The notes under the pieces: generated by a model
What the model was told of the DNA's origin: nothing
Database searches by the model: none
What the model saw: the letters and a program-made list of their open reading frames with translations, nothing else
Part shown: positions 1 to 10,441 of the stretch, in pieces
How positions within the stretch are numbered: the first letter of the stretch is position 1
Layout: every line of letters begins with the position of its first letter
Program-made: the position numbers and the translations under genes
Origin: Amycolatopsis alkalitolerans
GTDB taxonomy: Bacteria > Actinomycetota > Actinomycetes > Mycobacteriales > Pseudonocardiaceae
Assembly: GCF_006152065.1 (NCBI RefSeq)
Contig: NZ_VDFW01000035.1
Coordinates: forward strand, 1 to 64,000
Direction: 5' to 3'
DNA: 64,000 bases

Positions 1-2588
<2,588 letters not shown>

Positions 2589-2620
2589 CCGGTCGACCTC
2601 ACTAGCTGTCGTGGAAAATG

Positions 2621-2641
2621 CGCCCGGGTGTGTCCCGGGCG
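2621..2641 (-). promoter_or_regulatory. Hairpin in the secA leader / hpf-secA spacer
   Basis: An 8-bp perfect inverted repeat (CGCCCGGG / CCCGGGCG) with a 5-base loop lies 33 bases upstream of the secA start. Read on the minus strand it is followed by GCATTTTCC, so it could be a second weak terminator for hpf or a leader hairpin of secA. The sequence alone does not decide. Confidence 0.4.
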
Positions 2642-2725
2642 GACCGTGCGCCTCCTCCATCGTAGGGAAGGACGTCCCCGACGTGCACGCACGCCGCTAC
2701 AAGAGTCGCGACCGGATGGCAGAAC

Positions 2726-2753
2726 GGCCCGCACGCGTCGCTGCGTGCGGGCC
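2726..2753 (-). terminator. Intrinsic-type terminator after hpf
   Basis: A perfect 11-bp stem (GGCCCGCACGC / GCGTGCGGGCC) with a 6-base loop lies 21 bases beyond the hpf stop codon. There is only a weak T-rich tail (GTTCTG), as is common in high-GC actinobacteria. Confidence 0.75.
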
Positions 2754-2773
2754 GCTACGAGGTGTGCGGGCGG

Positions 2774-3454
2774 TCAGCCCAGCCGGATCACGCCGTAGTC
2801 GAAGCCCTTCCTCCGGTACACGACGCTCGGGGTCCCGGCGTCGGCGTCGTTGAAGAGGTAGAAGTCGTGGCCGACCAGCTCCATCTGGTAGAGGGCCTGG
2901 TCGACGGTCATGGGATCGGCGGAATGGTGCTTCTCGCGCACGACCCGGCCGGGCTGGTGCTCGTCGGCCATTTCGTCCCAGCGCTGCTGCACGGGCAGGT
3001 CGAGCTCCTCGGGGTCGAGCGCGATGGCTTCGACCGGCGCGGGAGCTTCGAGTACCGCGGTGCTCGTCGCGGGCTGGCGGCCGCCGGCTGGTGCGGCGGA
3101 GGGCATCGCGGAGGTCGCCTCTGCGACGGATTCGGGGCAACGGCGCCCGTAGTGGACCCGGCGGCGGTCGGCCATCCGGCGCAACCGGTTCTCGAGCTTG
3201 CTCACCGCGGCATCGAGCGCGCCGTAGAAGTCCCCGGCACAGGCCTCGGCGCGGACCGCGGGGCCCTTGCCCTTACCGGTGATCTCTACGCGCTGGCAGC
3301 TCTTGGACTGCCGGCGGTTCGGTTCGTGGAAGAGCTCCACGTCATAGCGGAAGACCTTCTTGTCGTAGCGCTCCAGGCGGGCGAGCTTCTCGCTCACGTG
3401 CGCCCGGTAGTGGTCCGGCACCTCCACGTTGCGACCTTTAACCACGATGTCCAT
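2774..3454 (-). CDS. hpf: Long-form ribosome hibernation-promoting factor
   Basis: The product (226 aa) binds the 30S subunit and pairs ribosomes into inactive 100S dimers in starvation. The N-terminal HPF/YfiA domain starts MDIVVKGRNV and covers about residues 1-100. A Pro/Ala-rich linker leads to a C-terminal dimerisation domain (about 165-226) with the typical DFYLFNDADAG segment. The long form is the usual actinobacterial type. The start is fixed by a strong AGGGAGG site six bases upstream. It precedes secA in the same direction and is itself preceded by a short upstream ORF and a candidate promoter at 3606-3633. Confidence 0.95.
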   Translation of the reverse strand: MDIVVKGRNVEVPDHYRAHVSEKLARLERYDKKVFRYDVELFHEPNRRQSKSCQRVEITGKGKGPAVRAEACAGDFYGALDAAVSKLENRLRRMADRRRVHYGRRCPESVAEATSAMPSAAPAGGRQPATSTAVLEAPAPVEAIALDPEELDLPVQQRWDEMADEHQPGRVVREKHHSADPMTVDQALYQMELVGHDFYLFNDADAGTPSVVYRRKGFDYGVIRLG

Positions 3455-3550
3455 ACACGACCTCCCTGACTCCTGCTGGAATTCGAGCTCTTCGGACTTC
3501 GATCAAGGCGCCGACGCCGCCGATTTCCCGAGCGGGATGTGCGGGATGTG

Positions 3551-3577
3551 TTAGCCCTCCGTCGGCACCAAGGTCAT
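3551..3577 (-). CDS. Short upstream ORF (8 aa) in the hpf leader
   Basis: ATG to TAA encodes MTLVPTEG. It is far below normal gene-calling length but has an excellent ribosome binding site: AGGGAGGTG at 3586-3594, eight bases before the ATG and nearly the same as the hpf site. It lies 97 bases upstream of hpf and just downstream of the predicted transcription start, so it would be the first thing translated on the hpf mRNA. No function is known to me; a translational leader is the simplest idea. Confidence 0.5.
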   Translation of the reverse strand: MTLVPTEG

Positions 3578-3605
3578 CGGCTGTTCACCTCCCTGCCGCG
3601 GAATC

Positions 3606-3633
3606 GCTATAGCGGTGCACGTTAGCCCGGTAA
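3606..3633 (-). promoter_or_regulatory. Candidate promoter of hpf and its upstream ORF
   Basis: On the minus strand a TTACCG hexamer (3628-3633) and a TATAGC hexamer (3606-3611) are separated by 16 bases. Transcription would start near 3600, giving an hpf leader of roughly 145 bases containing the 8-codon ORF. The -10 is a fair match and the -35 is weak. Confidence 0.45.
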
Positions 3634-3648
3634 CGCGCATCACAAAAC

Positions 3649-3663
3649 CCCCCGAGCCGGGGG
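3649..3663 (-). terminator. Terminator-like hairpin upstream of the hpf promoter
   Basis: CCCCCG / CGGGGG form a 6-bp stem with a 3-base loop. On the minus strand it is followed directly by GGTTTTG. It sits upstream of the proposed hpf promoter, so it would end some other minus-strand transcript from 3664-4060, for which I see no gene. Confidence 0.4.
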
Positions 3664-4065
3664 ATGCCGGTCGGTGGGAAACAGTCACGGTGCGCGTCCG
3701 TGCACCGGCGTGAGCGGGCGCCTCGCGACCCGAACGGAGCAGTGCGAGGGCGCGCTTTTCACCTTGACACACAAGGAGTTCCGAGCGTTCGAAGCCGATC
3801 GTGACCGCGGCCTCCCGCCGGCGCCCCACCCCGGTGGGCTCTTGCGCCGGCGGAGATCCTCCGCTGGACGACCTCATATTCCGACAACGGAGAGGGCCGG
3901 ACGGGCGTTCCCGGGGATTGCACCTTTGTGGCCGAAAGTAGGCGGACACGGTCCGCGGCCGGCCTGCTCGCAGGCACCCTTTCCGCCGTCGCTGCCGTCG
4001 GCTTGGTAACGAACGGCGCAGTACACCTTTGTGGGTGAACCAAAAAGGATCTTCCGGGCCGGGAA
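3664..4065. other. Non-coding stretch between hpf leader and comF
   Basis: About 400 bases hold no ORF that I recognise. The stretch contains an exact 11-bp direct repeat CACCTTTGTGG at 3921-3931 and 4024-4034, the second lying about 35 bases before comF. Open frames here have no recognisable domain and look like high-GC shadows. Confidence 0.5.
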
Positions 4066-4752
4066 TTGTCGGTGGGGTCCGGCAGGGTGCGTGGCGTGGG
4101 AGTGCTCGAGTTGCTGTTGCCCGCGTCGTGCGCGGGCTGCGGGGCGCCCGGGGCGGCGTGCTGCCCGGACTGCGCGGCGACGTTCGGCAGGCCCGAGCGG
4201 GTGACGCGCGGACCGACGGCCGGCGGCGCCCCGGTCTACGCGCTGGCCCGGTACCGCGATGTCGCGCGCCGGCTGGTGCTGTCGTACAAGGAGCGCGGGC
4301 GGCGGGATCTCGCCGGGCCGCTGGGCGGGGTGCTCGCGGAGGCGTTGCCGTACCTGCCGGAAGCCGCGCCGGACGCCGCCGGCGTGTGGTGGCTCGTTCC
4401 GGCTCCTTCGCGCCGCGTGGCGTCCCGAGTCCGCGGCGGTCCACACCTGCGGCGGCTCGCCCGCTCGTGCGCCGGCGCGCTGTCTCGCACGGGCCGCGCG
4501 GCCGCCGTCGCCCCCGCCCTGCGGCTCGCGGCGGGCGCCCGGGACGCGGTTGGCCTGAGCCAGGCGCAGCGGGTGGCCAACCTCGCCGGCCGGCTGCACC
4601 TGGATCCGCGGGGCCTGCCCCCGCCGGGCACCCCGGTGGTCGTGCTGGACGACGTCGTCACGACCGGCGCCACGGCGGCGGCCTGCATGCGCGCCCTCAC
4701 CGACGGCGGCTTCCCTGTGCGGCTGCTACTAGCCCTGACCTCCGCCGGCTAA
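4066..4752 (+). CDS. comF: ComF family phosphoribosyltransferase-like protein
   Basis: The protein resembles ComF/GntX, a type I phosphoribosyltransferase-fold family with an N-terminal zinc finger, linked in other bacteria to DNA uptake. A Cys cluster (CAGC ... CPDC) lies near the N-terminus. The C-terminal part holds PAPSRR and the PRPP-binding loop VVVLDDVVTTGAT. The outermost start is TTG at 4066; GTG codons at 4087, 4096 or 4102 are equally plausible and no clear ribosome site decides. It is convergent with lpqB, and in related actinobacteria it lies in this same mtrAB-lpqB-hpf neighbourhood. Its role in a non-competent actinomycete is unknown. Confidence 0.85.
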   Translation: MSVGSGRVRGVGVLELLLPASCAGCGAPGAACCPDCAATFGRPERVTRGPTAGGAPVYALARYRDVARRLVLSYKERGRRDLAGPLGGVLAEALPYLPEAAPDAAGVWWLVPAPSRRVASRVRGGPHLRRLARSCAGALSRTGRAAAVAPALRLAAGARDAVGLSQAQRVANLAGRLHLDPRGLPPPGTPVVVLDDVVTTGATAAACMRALTDGGFPVRLLLALTSAG

Positions 4753-4753
4753 C

Positions 4754-4792
4754 CCCACCCCGCCCAGATCTACATCTCGCGGGTGGGGTGGG
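4754..4792. terminator. Bidirectional terminator between comF and lpqB
   Basis: CCCACCCCGCCC (4754-4765) pairs with GGGTGGGGTGGG (4781-4792), 12 bp with one G-T wobble and a 15-base loop. It lies between the two convergent stop codons and can serve both genes. Confidence 0.75.
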
Positions 4793-6535
4793 TCAGCCGG
4801 GGTAGAAGGGGGCCGCGTGTGCGCGCAGCGAGTGGGGGTGCGGGCGCCAGACCTCGCCGACATCCGAGGCCGTCCACAGCCCGCCATCGTCCGCGACGAT
4901 GATCGGGCGGCCGGGCGCGGCCGTGATGGCGTACACCGGCGGAGTCAGGTTCGAGCTGTTGAACGTGTCCATCCGCAGCCCGTCGATCGGCACCTTCACC
5001 ACCGGCTGTGACGGCAGCGTCGTGGCGGCGACCAGCGTGTCCTGGCTCAGCCAGTCCACGTCGACCACGCCGGACAGCGTCCCCTGCTGCAGGATCCTCG
5101 GGCTGCGCAGAGTCACCGAGTCCTGCGTGCGGACCACGGACGCCACCATCAGCTGCCCGTTCACCACCATCGCCGCCCTGGTGCCGTCCCGCGAAAGGCG
5201 CAGCACGCTGATCTGCCCGACGCTCAGCACCTCCTCGGCGTTGACCGCCTGCCCGGCCCATCCGCCGTCCGGGGTCCGCAGCACGCGCACCACCGACGAA
5301 CCGTCGACGACGGTCCACACCTCGCCGGCCGTCCCGTCCGCCGTCGCGGTGGGTCGCCACGTCGGTCTCGTCAGCGTGCCGCCGAACAGGTCCACCTGCT
5401 GCGCCGCCGCGCCGTACGCGCCGATCCGCAACTGCTCCCGCCCGTTCGCCTTGTCCACGACGGCCAGTTGCCGCCCGTCGATCGACTGCGCGGCGCTCGT
5501 CACGTCGTACGCGCCCTGCCCCACCGGTCCCGGGATCGCCGAGCCGTCCGCGAGCGAGCGGATCCTCCCGTTGACCACCATCAGCCCCGGCTGGTCCGCG
5601 CTCGGCGAGGCCAGTGACGTATACGACGGGACATCGCTCGGCAACCAGTCCTCGTGCCCGGGGACCAGGGCGTTCCCGTCCGACAGCAACCGCACCCGGC
5701 TCGTCGTCACCGCCTGCAGCGACAGCACGATCTGCGCCGCGATCAGCTTCTTGACCTCCGGGGTCTGATCACCGACCCCGGTCAGCGGCACCATCAGCGC
5801 CCCGTCCGGGGTCATGGTCACGTTGCCCTCGATACCCGCGTCGTCGGGCAGCAGGCTGTGCACCGCGCCGACCATCTGGTCCGAGGGCCCGGACAGCACC
5901 ATCGACACCACCCGCGCGGGCAGCCCGAGCTGCGGTTTCCCGGCCACGTACCGCAGGTCGGGCACGATCGTGTTCGAGTCCTGGGCGAAGAAGTAGATCG
6001 GCACTCGCACGTAGTTCGCGGTGAACTCGCTGTAGGGCATCACGATGTTCGCCGGCGGGTTCGTGACCCGCCACTGCCCGTCGGCCTGCTTCCGCACCAG
6101 CAACCGCAGCTCGTAGGGATTCTTGGACGGGATGAACGAGCTGTCCGCCGCGAGCCGGCCCAGCGCCGTGCCCCGCACCACGACGACCACTTCGGACGGG
6201 TTCGCCGGCAGGTCCGAACCCGCCGCGTACACCGTGTTGAACTGGTCGTCGATGACGTTCATCAGCTTGCCCGGCTGCCACGCCTTCGCCGCGGCGTCGT
6301 CGAGGTACGTGCGGGCCGCGGCGTTGTTGCTCACCGGCTGCGCGCTCGCCTCGACGAAATCGCGCACCACGGTCAGCGGATCGATGTCGCGGGGCGGCTG
6401 CTGCACGTCGGGGTTGGCGATCTGGCCGAGTTCCTGATGCTGCACCGCGACCGGCTGCGATTCGTCGGGCACGGTCGCGCAACCGGCGAGCAGCAGGCCG
6501 GCTGCCAGGGCCGCGACGATCCGCGCTCGCCTCAT
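4793..6535 (-). CDS. lpqB: Lipoprotein LpqB, partner of sensor kinase MtrB
   Basis: The gene encodes 580 aa. The N-terminus (MRRARIVAALAAG) is a lipoprotein signal ending in LLAGC, so the mature protein is anchored outside the membrane. A GerMN-type region is expected in the first half and a beta-propeller-like LpqB domain in the second. In mycobacteria LpqB interacts with the extracellular part of MtrB and modulates MtrAB. The ATG at 6535 overlaps the mtrB stop codon (ATGA), showing translational coupling. The frame stays open further upstream, but the lipobox fixes this start. Confidence 0.95.
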   Translation of the reverse strand: MRRARIVAALAAGLLLAGCATVPDESQPVAVQHQELGQIANPDVQQPPRDIDPLTVVRDFVEASAQPVSNNAAARTYLDDAAAKAWQPGKLMNVIDDQFNTVYAAGSDLPANPSEVVVVVRGTALGRLAADSSFIPSKNPYELRLLVRKQADGQWRVTNPPANIVMPYSEFTANYVRVPIYFFAQDSNTIVPDLRYVAGKPQLGLPARVVSMVLSGPSDQMVGAVHSLLPDDAGIEGNVTMTPDGALMVPLTGVGDQTPEVKKLIAAQIVLSLQAVTTSRVRLLSDGNALVPGHEDWLPSDVPSYTSLASPSADQPGLMVVNGRIRSLADGSAIPGPVGQGAYDVTSAAQSIDGRQLAVVDKANGREQLRIGAYGAAAQQVDLFGGTLTRPTWRPTATADGTAGEVWTVVDGSSVVRVLRTPDGGWAGQAVNAEEVLSVGQISVLRLSRDGTRAAMVVNGQLMVASVVRTQDSVTLRSPRILQQGTLSGVVDVDWLSQDTLVAATTLPSQPVVKVPIDGLRMDTFNSSNLTPPVYAITAAPGRPIIVADDGGLWTASDVGEVWRPHPHSLRAHAAPFYPG

Positions 6536-8229
6536 CCGACATCCTCCTTGCGCAGCCGTAGGCCGGTCACGCCGTAGTCGGCGCCGGAACCGATGTTCGC
6601 CCGCCCGTTGGGCGGCATGCTGTCCGGGGGCACGAGCGGCAGCGGCGACTCCTCGAACGGCTCGCCCTGCCGGCGCGGCAGCGTGAGCCGGAAGCAGGAC
6701 CCGTGCCCCGGCGCGCCCCAGGCCTCGAGCACCCCGCCGTGCAACCGGGTGTCCTCGTGGCTGATCGCGAGCCCGAGCCCGGTGCCGCCGGTGCGGCGGT
6801 TGCGTGACGGGTCCGCGCGCCAGAACCGGTTGAACACCAGATCCGCCTCGCCCGGCCGCAGCCCCACGCCGAAGTCCCGCACCGTGATGGCCACGGCCTG
6901 CTCGTTCGCCGCGAGCGTCAGGCACACCGGTTTGCCCTCGCTGTGGTCGACCGCGTTGGCCAGCAGGTTCCGCAGGATCCGCTCGACCCGGCGGGCGTCG
7001 ATCTCGGCGACGGTCTCCTCCTCGGGCAGGTCCAGCTCGACGGAACTCCCCGCGTTGCCGGCGAGCACGCGCACCTGCTCGACCGCCCTTCGCGCGGTCG
7101 GCCGCACGTCGATCGGCTCGGCCGCCAGCTCCTCGACCCCCGCGTCCAGCCTCGAGATCTCCAGCAGATCCCCGAGCAGCGCTTCGAACCGGTCGAGCTC
7201 GTCGACCAGCAGTTCGGTGGACCGGGCGAGCCCGGCCGGGAACTGCTCGCGGGAGGCGTGCAGGACGTCGGCCGCCATGCGCACCGTGGTCAGCGGCGTG
7301 CGCAGCTCGTGCGAGACGTCGGAGGTGAACCGCCGCTGCAGCGTGCCGAACTCCTCCAGTTGGCGGATCTGCCGCTGGATGCTGGCCGCCATCTCGTTGT
7401 ACGACACGGCGAGCCGGGACAGGTCGTCCTCACCGGTCACCGGCAGGCGCTCGTCGAGTTCGCCACCGGCGAACCGGGCGGCGGCCGCGGCGGCCGAGCG
7501 GACCGGCCGCACGACCTGCCTGGTGACGATGTTGCTGATGCCCGCGAGCAGCATCAGCAGTACGAGACCGCCCACAAGCAGGGTGTTCTGCACCGTCGAG
7601 GCAGTGTTCTGCTCGGCCGTCATCGGGAACAGCAGGTACAGCTGGATCGGGCGGCCGGTGCTGGCCACCGGGGCGCCGACGATCAGGTACGTCGTGCGGG
7701 CACCGCCGTCGTCCACGGTGTGGGTCTGGTACGCGACCTGGTTGGCCTCGGCGAACCGCTGCAGCCCGTCCGGCACCTTCCAGATCGGGCCCGCCGAGTC
7801 CGGCGAACCGGCCCCGCCCGAGGTGAGCACGGGCTCGAACGCCCCGGCCGCCGACGACGAACCCGACCGCTGGTCGTCCGACGACGTGCTGGTGATCTTC
7901 TTCAGCACGTTCTGCAGCCGGTCGGGCAGCGCGTCCTGGTCGCTCAGGCCCACCAGCTGGCTCTCCGCGGTCGCGACGACCTGCAGGGTCTGCGCGATCG
8001 CGGCCTGGCGTTTGGTGTCGGTGAGCCGGGTGACGATCTGGTTCTGCAGCACCATGCCCAGCACGAAGACCACCGCGGAAGACAGCGCGAGCGTGGAGGC
8101 GGTCACCCGGAACTGCAGGGACCGCCGCCACAGCACGCCGAAGGCCACCAGGCGCCCGCGGCCGTACGCGCCGACGCGCCGGGCGAGCCGCGGCACCCTG
8201 AGGGCGAAGGCGAGAATCTTCTGCTTCAT
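6532..8229 (-). CDS. mtrB: Sensor histidine kinase MtrB
   Basis: This 565-aa membrane kinase phosphorylates MtrA and links cell-wall state and division to gene expression. It has a cytoplasmic N-terminus, TM1 near residues 42-62, a roughly 150-residue extracellular sensor, TM2 near 213-235, then HAMP. The dimerisation box SHELRTPL carries the phospho-accepting His307. The HATPase core has NLLANAVDH (N box), DFGVGL and GTGLGLAI. It lies 7 bases behind mtrA and overlaps lpqB by 4 bases. Confidence 0.97.
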   Translation of the reverse strand: MKQKILAFALRVPRLARRVGAYGRGRLVAFGVLWRRSLQFRVTASTLALSSAVVFVLGMVLQNQIVTRLTDTKRQAAIAQTLQVVATAESQLVGLSDQDALPDRLQNVLKKITSTSSDDQRSGSSSAAGAFEPVLTSGGAGSPDSAGPIWKVPDGLQRFAEANQVAYQTHTVDDGGARTTYLIVGAPVASTGRPIQLYLLFPMTAEQNTASTVQNTLLVGGLVLLMLLAGISNIVTRQVVRPVRSAAAAAARFAGGELDERLPVTGEDDLSRLAVSYNEMAASIQRQIRQLEEFGTLQRRFTSDVSHELRTPLTTVRMAADVLHASREQFPAGLARSTELLVDELDRFEALLGDLLEISRLDAGVEELAAEPIDVRPTARRAVEQVRVLAGNAGSSVELDLPEEETVAEIDARRVERILRNLLANAVDHSEGKPVCLTLAANEQAVAITVRDFGVGLRPGEADLVFNRFWRADPSRNRRTGGTGLGLAISHEDTRLHGGVLEAWGAPGHGSCFRLTLPRRQGEPFEESPLPLVPPDSMPPNGRANIGSGADYGVTGLRLRKEDVG

Positions 8230-8236
8230 GTCCGGT

Positions 8237-8920
8237 TTACGGGGGACCTGCCTTGTAGCCGACGCCGCGGACCGTCAGCACGACCTCCGGGTGCTCCGGG
8301 TCCTTCTCGACCTTCGACCGCAGCCGCTGGACGTGCACGTTGACCAGCCGGGTGTCGGCGGCGTGCCGGTAGCCCCAGACCTGCTCGAGCAGCACCTCGC
8401 GGGTGAACACCTGGCGCGGTTTGCGGGCCAGCGCGACCAGCAGGTCGAACTCGAGCGGGGTCAGCGGGATGGCCTTGCCCTCGCGCGTGACCTCGTGGCC
8501 GGGCACGTCGATCGCCAGGTCACCGATCGTGAGCGATTCGGCGGGCTCGGCCTCGGTGCGGCGCAGGCGCGCGCGGACGCGCGCGACCAGCTCCTTGGGC
8601 TTGAACGGTTTCACGACGTAGTCGTCGGCGCCGGACTCGAGGCCGAGGACTATGTCGACGGTGTCGCTCTTGGCCGTGAGCATGACGATCGGGACGCCGG
8701 ACTCGGCGCGGATCGCCTTGCACACGTCGATCCCGTTCATCCCGGGCAGCATCAGGTCGAGCAGCACCAGATCCGGTTTGAGCTCCCTGAGCGCGGGCAG
8801 CGCACGGGAGCCGTCGGCGACGACGGCGGTGTCGAACCCCTCGCCCCGGAGCACGATGGTGAGCATCTCTGCGAGTGCAGGGTCGTCGTCGACCACCAGG
8901 ACACGTGCCTTCATGACCAC
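8237..8920 (-). CDS. mtrA: Response regulator MtrA
   Basis: This 227-aa OmpR-family regulator has a receiver domain (DDD near residues 11-13, phospho-acceptor Asp55 in LVLLDLMLPG, conserved Lys in KPFKPKELVAR) and a C-terminal winged helix (VFTREVLLEQVWGY...VHVQRLRSKVEK). It is very close to mycobacterial MtrA, which controls oriC, cell-wall hydrolase and division genes. The GTG at 8920 has GGAG nine bases upstream and is preferred; an ATG at 8914 would shorten it by two residues. It is cotranscribed with mtrB and lpqB, probably from tmk. Confidence 0.97.
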   Translation of the reverse strand: MVMKARVLVVDDDPALAEMLTIVLRGEGFDTAVVADGSRALPALRELKPDLVLLDLMLPGMNGIDVCKAIRAESGVPIVMLTAKSDTVDIVLGLESGADDYVVKPFKPKELVARVRARLRRTEAEPAESLTIGDLAIDVPGHEVTREGKAIPLTPLEFDLLVALARKPRQVFTREVLLEQVWGYRHAADTRLVNVHVQRLRSKVEKDPEHPEVVLTVRGVGYKAGPP

Positions 8921-8986
8921 ATATTCGCACTCCGGACACCGTTCACGACTCCCGACCCGGCATCCGGCCGCGAGACGGGCTCCAGC

Positions 8987-9634
8987 TTAGCCCGGATGGA
9001 CCAGTAACCGGGCCAGCTCGTCGGCGTCGGAACCGGCCGTACCGTCGACCACGTGCCACGGCGAGAGCCATCCCTCGGCGGCGAGCCGGTCGTACACACT
9101 CGCGCAGCGGACCTGGAGATCGTCGTCGGACTCGAAGGCGTCCTTCGCGCGATCCACTTCGGACCGTGCGCGCCGCTCGGCCCGTTCCGCGGCGATCTCG
9201 GGGCTGACTCGCAGCAGGATCTGCGCGTCCGGCACCGGTAGCCCGAATCGGGTGATCTCCAGCTCCCGCAGCCACCGGACGAACTCGCCGCCCGCGTCCT
9301 GGTGGAGGCGGGCGGCGCCGTACGCGGCGTTCGAGGCGATGTACCGGTCGAGGAGGACGACGTCGTGGAGCTTGAGGTCGTCGGTGATCGCCGCGATCGC
9401 GCCGCGCCGGTCGAGCGCGTACAGCACGGCCATGCCGTAGACGGAACCGGCGAGGTCACCGTGCTCATGGTGGAGGGCTTCGCGGACCAGGTCGGCGTGC
9501 ACGCTCCGCCCGTAACGCGGGAAGGCGAGCGTGGTGACACTCTTACCCAGGTTGTGCAGGGCTTTCGTGAGCGCCTCTGTGAGGGTGCGCTTGCCCGCAC
9601 CGTCGAGGCCTTCGATGACTACCAGTCGTCCCAC
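8987..9634 (-). CDS. tmk: Thymidylate kinase
   Basis: The 215-aa product would convert dTMP to dTDP for DNA synthesis. A P-loop is present at the N-terminus (EGLDGAGKRT), then LAFPRYG and the DR(Y) motif in VVLLDRYIASNAAYGAARL. The Arg in GAGKRT instead of the more usual Lys/Ser-Thr spacing is also seen in mycobacterial-type enzymes. It has no Shine-Dalgarno site; TAGTCT sits six bases before the GTG, suggesting leaderless transcription. It heads the mtrA-mtrB-lpqB operon. Confidence 0.92.
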   Translation of the reverse strand: MGRLVVIEGLDGAGKRTLTEALTKALHNLGKSVTTLAFPRYGRSVHADLVREALHHEHGDLAGSVYGMAVLYALDRRGAIAAITDDLKLHDVVLLDRYIASNAAYGAARLHQDAGGEFVRWLRELEITRFGLPVPDAQILLRVSPEIAAERAERRARSEVDRAKDAFESDDDLQVRCASVYDRLAAEGWLSPWHVVDGTAGSDADELARLLVHPG

Positions 9635-9650
9635 GCCCGAAGACTATCCG

Positions 9651-10094
9651 TCAGCGAGTTTCGATTCCGTGCGCCTTGGCCGCCTCGGCCTGCCGCTGGT
9701 CCCGGGTGACCAGTACGACCGGCGCACCGCCGACGAGGCTAACCGCGTCGTTCATCGCGACGGCGAGATGGATCGCGTCGAGCGTGCGAACCGGCTGATC
9801 GCCGAGGACTACGCGTCGGGCGCGGGGCATGATCCGATGGGGCGCCAACGGGATCAGGTTGAGCATGCCCTCCTCGGTGTCCTCGTCGAACTGGGCGAGA
9901 AATTCAGCGGCGTCGGGTATCCGGCCTTGCCGCTTCGCCGCTTTGATCGCGCTGGCGAACTCGACCCGGGTGAGTTCGCTGGTCAATACGATGTGCTCGC
10001 CCTCGAACAGGAGTGCACGCAGCTCATGATGATCGACCTCGTCCGCAAGGTAGGCACTGACAACGGCGCTCGTGTCGACGTAAAGGGCAGTCAC
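9651..10094 (-). CDS. vapC: PIN-domain toxin, VapC family
   Basis: A 147-aa PIN-domain protein, probably a metal-dependent RNase toxin. The acidic triad is visible: Asp7 in YVDTSAVV, a Glu in LTSELTRVEF, and Asp in RTLDAIHLA, with a final acidic site in VLVTRDQRQ. Its start overlaps the stop of the upstream antitoxin gene by four bases (ATGA), the usual coupled arrangement. It ends 16 bases before tmk. Confidence 0.92.
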   Translation of the reverse strand: MTALYVDTSAVVSAYLADEVDHHELRALLFEGEHIVLTSELTRVEFASAIKAAKRQGRIPDAAEFLAQFDEDTEEGMLNLIPLAPHRIMPRARRVVLGDQPVRTLDAIHLAVAMNDAVSLVGGAPVVLVTRDQRQAEAAKAHGIETR

Positions 10095-10402
10095 CAGTCG
10101 CCTCGGGTCCAGTCCAGTGCCTCACTGACCGCCGTACCCCAGCCGCGCGACATCTTCTCCAGCTCATCGCGTCCCGGTGCAGGGTTCTCCGGCTCGAAGA
10201 CGATGACCTTACCCGCGGCGAGCATGCGCTTACGCCACTCCTCGCGGGTCTCTTCCTTGTCGACGGCGGCCTTAAGCGTCTCGACGACGAACTCGTTCAT
10301 ACTGCGCCCCTCGGCTTCGGCTTTCGCCTTGACGCGCGCATGCAGGTCGTCGTCGAGCCGGGCGATCATCTGCCTCATGACGTCGATGATATCATAAGGC
10401 AT
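10091..10402 (-). CDS. Ribbon-helix-helix antitoxin of the VapBC pair
   Basis: The N-terminal segment (QMIARLDDDLHARVKAKAEAEG...NEFVVETL) is an Arc/FitA-type ribbon-helix-helix DNA-binding domain; the acidic/aromatic C-terminal half should wrap the toxin. The ATG at 10402 gives 103 aa, but the domain really begins at the ATG at 10378 (95 aa). Neither has a Shine-Dalgarno site; TATGAT (10391-10396) fits a near-leaderless start at 10378, TATCAT (10407-10412) one at 10402. Autorepression through the palindromes just upstream is expected. Confidence 0.85.
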   Translation of the reverse strand: MPYDIIDVMRQMIARLDDDLHARVKAKAEAEGRSMNEFVVETLKAAVDKEETREEWRKRMLAAGKVIVFEPENPAPGRDELEKMSRGWGTAVSEALDWTRGDW

Positions 10403-10409
10403 CTAGATG
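10386..10409 (-). promoter_or_regulatory. Operator/promoter of the toxin-antitoxin pair
   Basis: Two perfect 10-bp palindromes, ATGATATCAT (10386-10395) and CATCTAGATG (10400-10409), lie 14 bases apart centre to centre. They overlap candidate -10 hexamers TATGAT and TATCAT. AT-rich palindromes like these stand out in this GC-rich window and are the expected site for ribbon-helix-helix autoregulation. Confidence 0.65.
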
Positions 10410-10441
10410 ATAGCGCGGCTCGACGCGGCATGCCGTGACAG

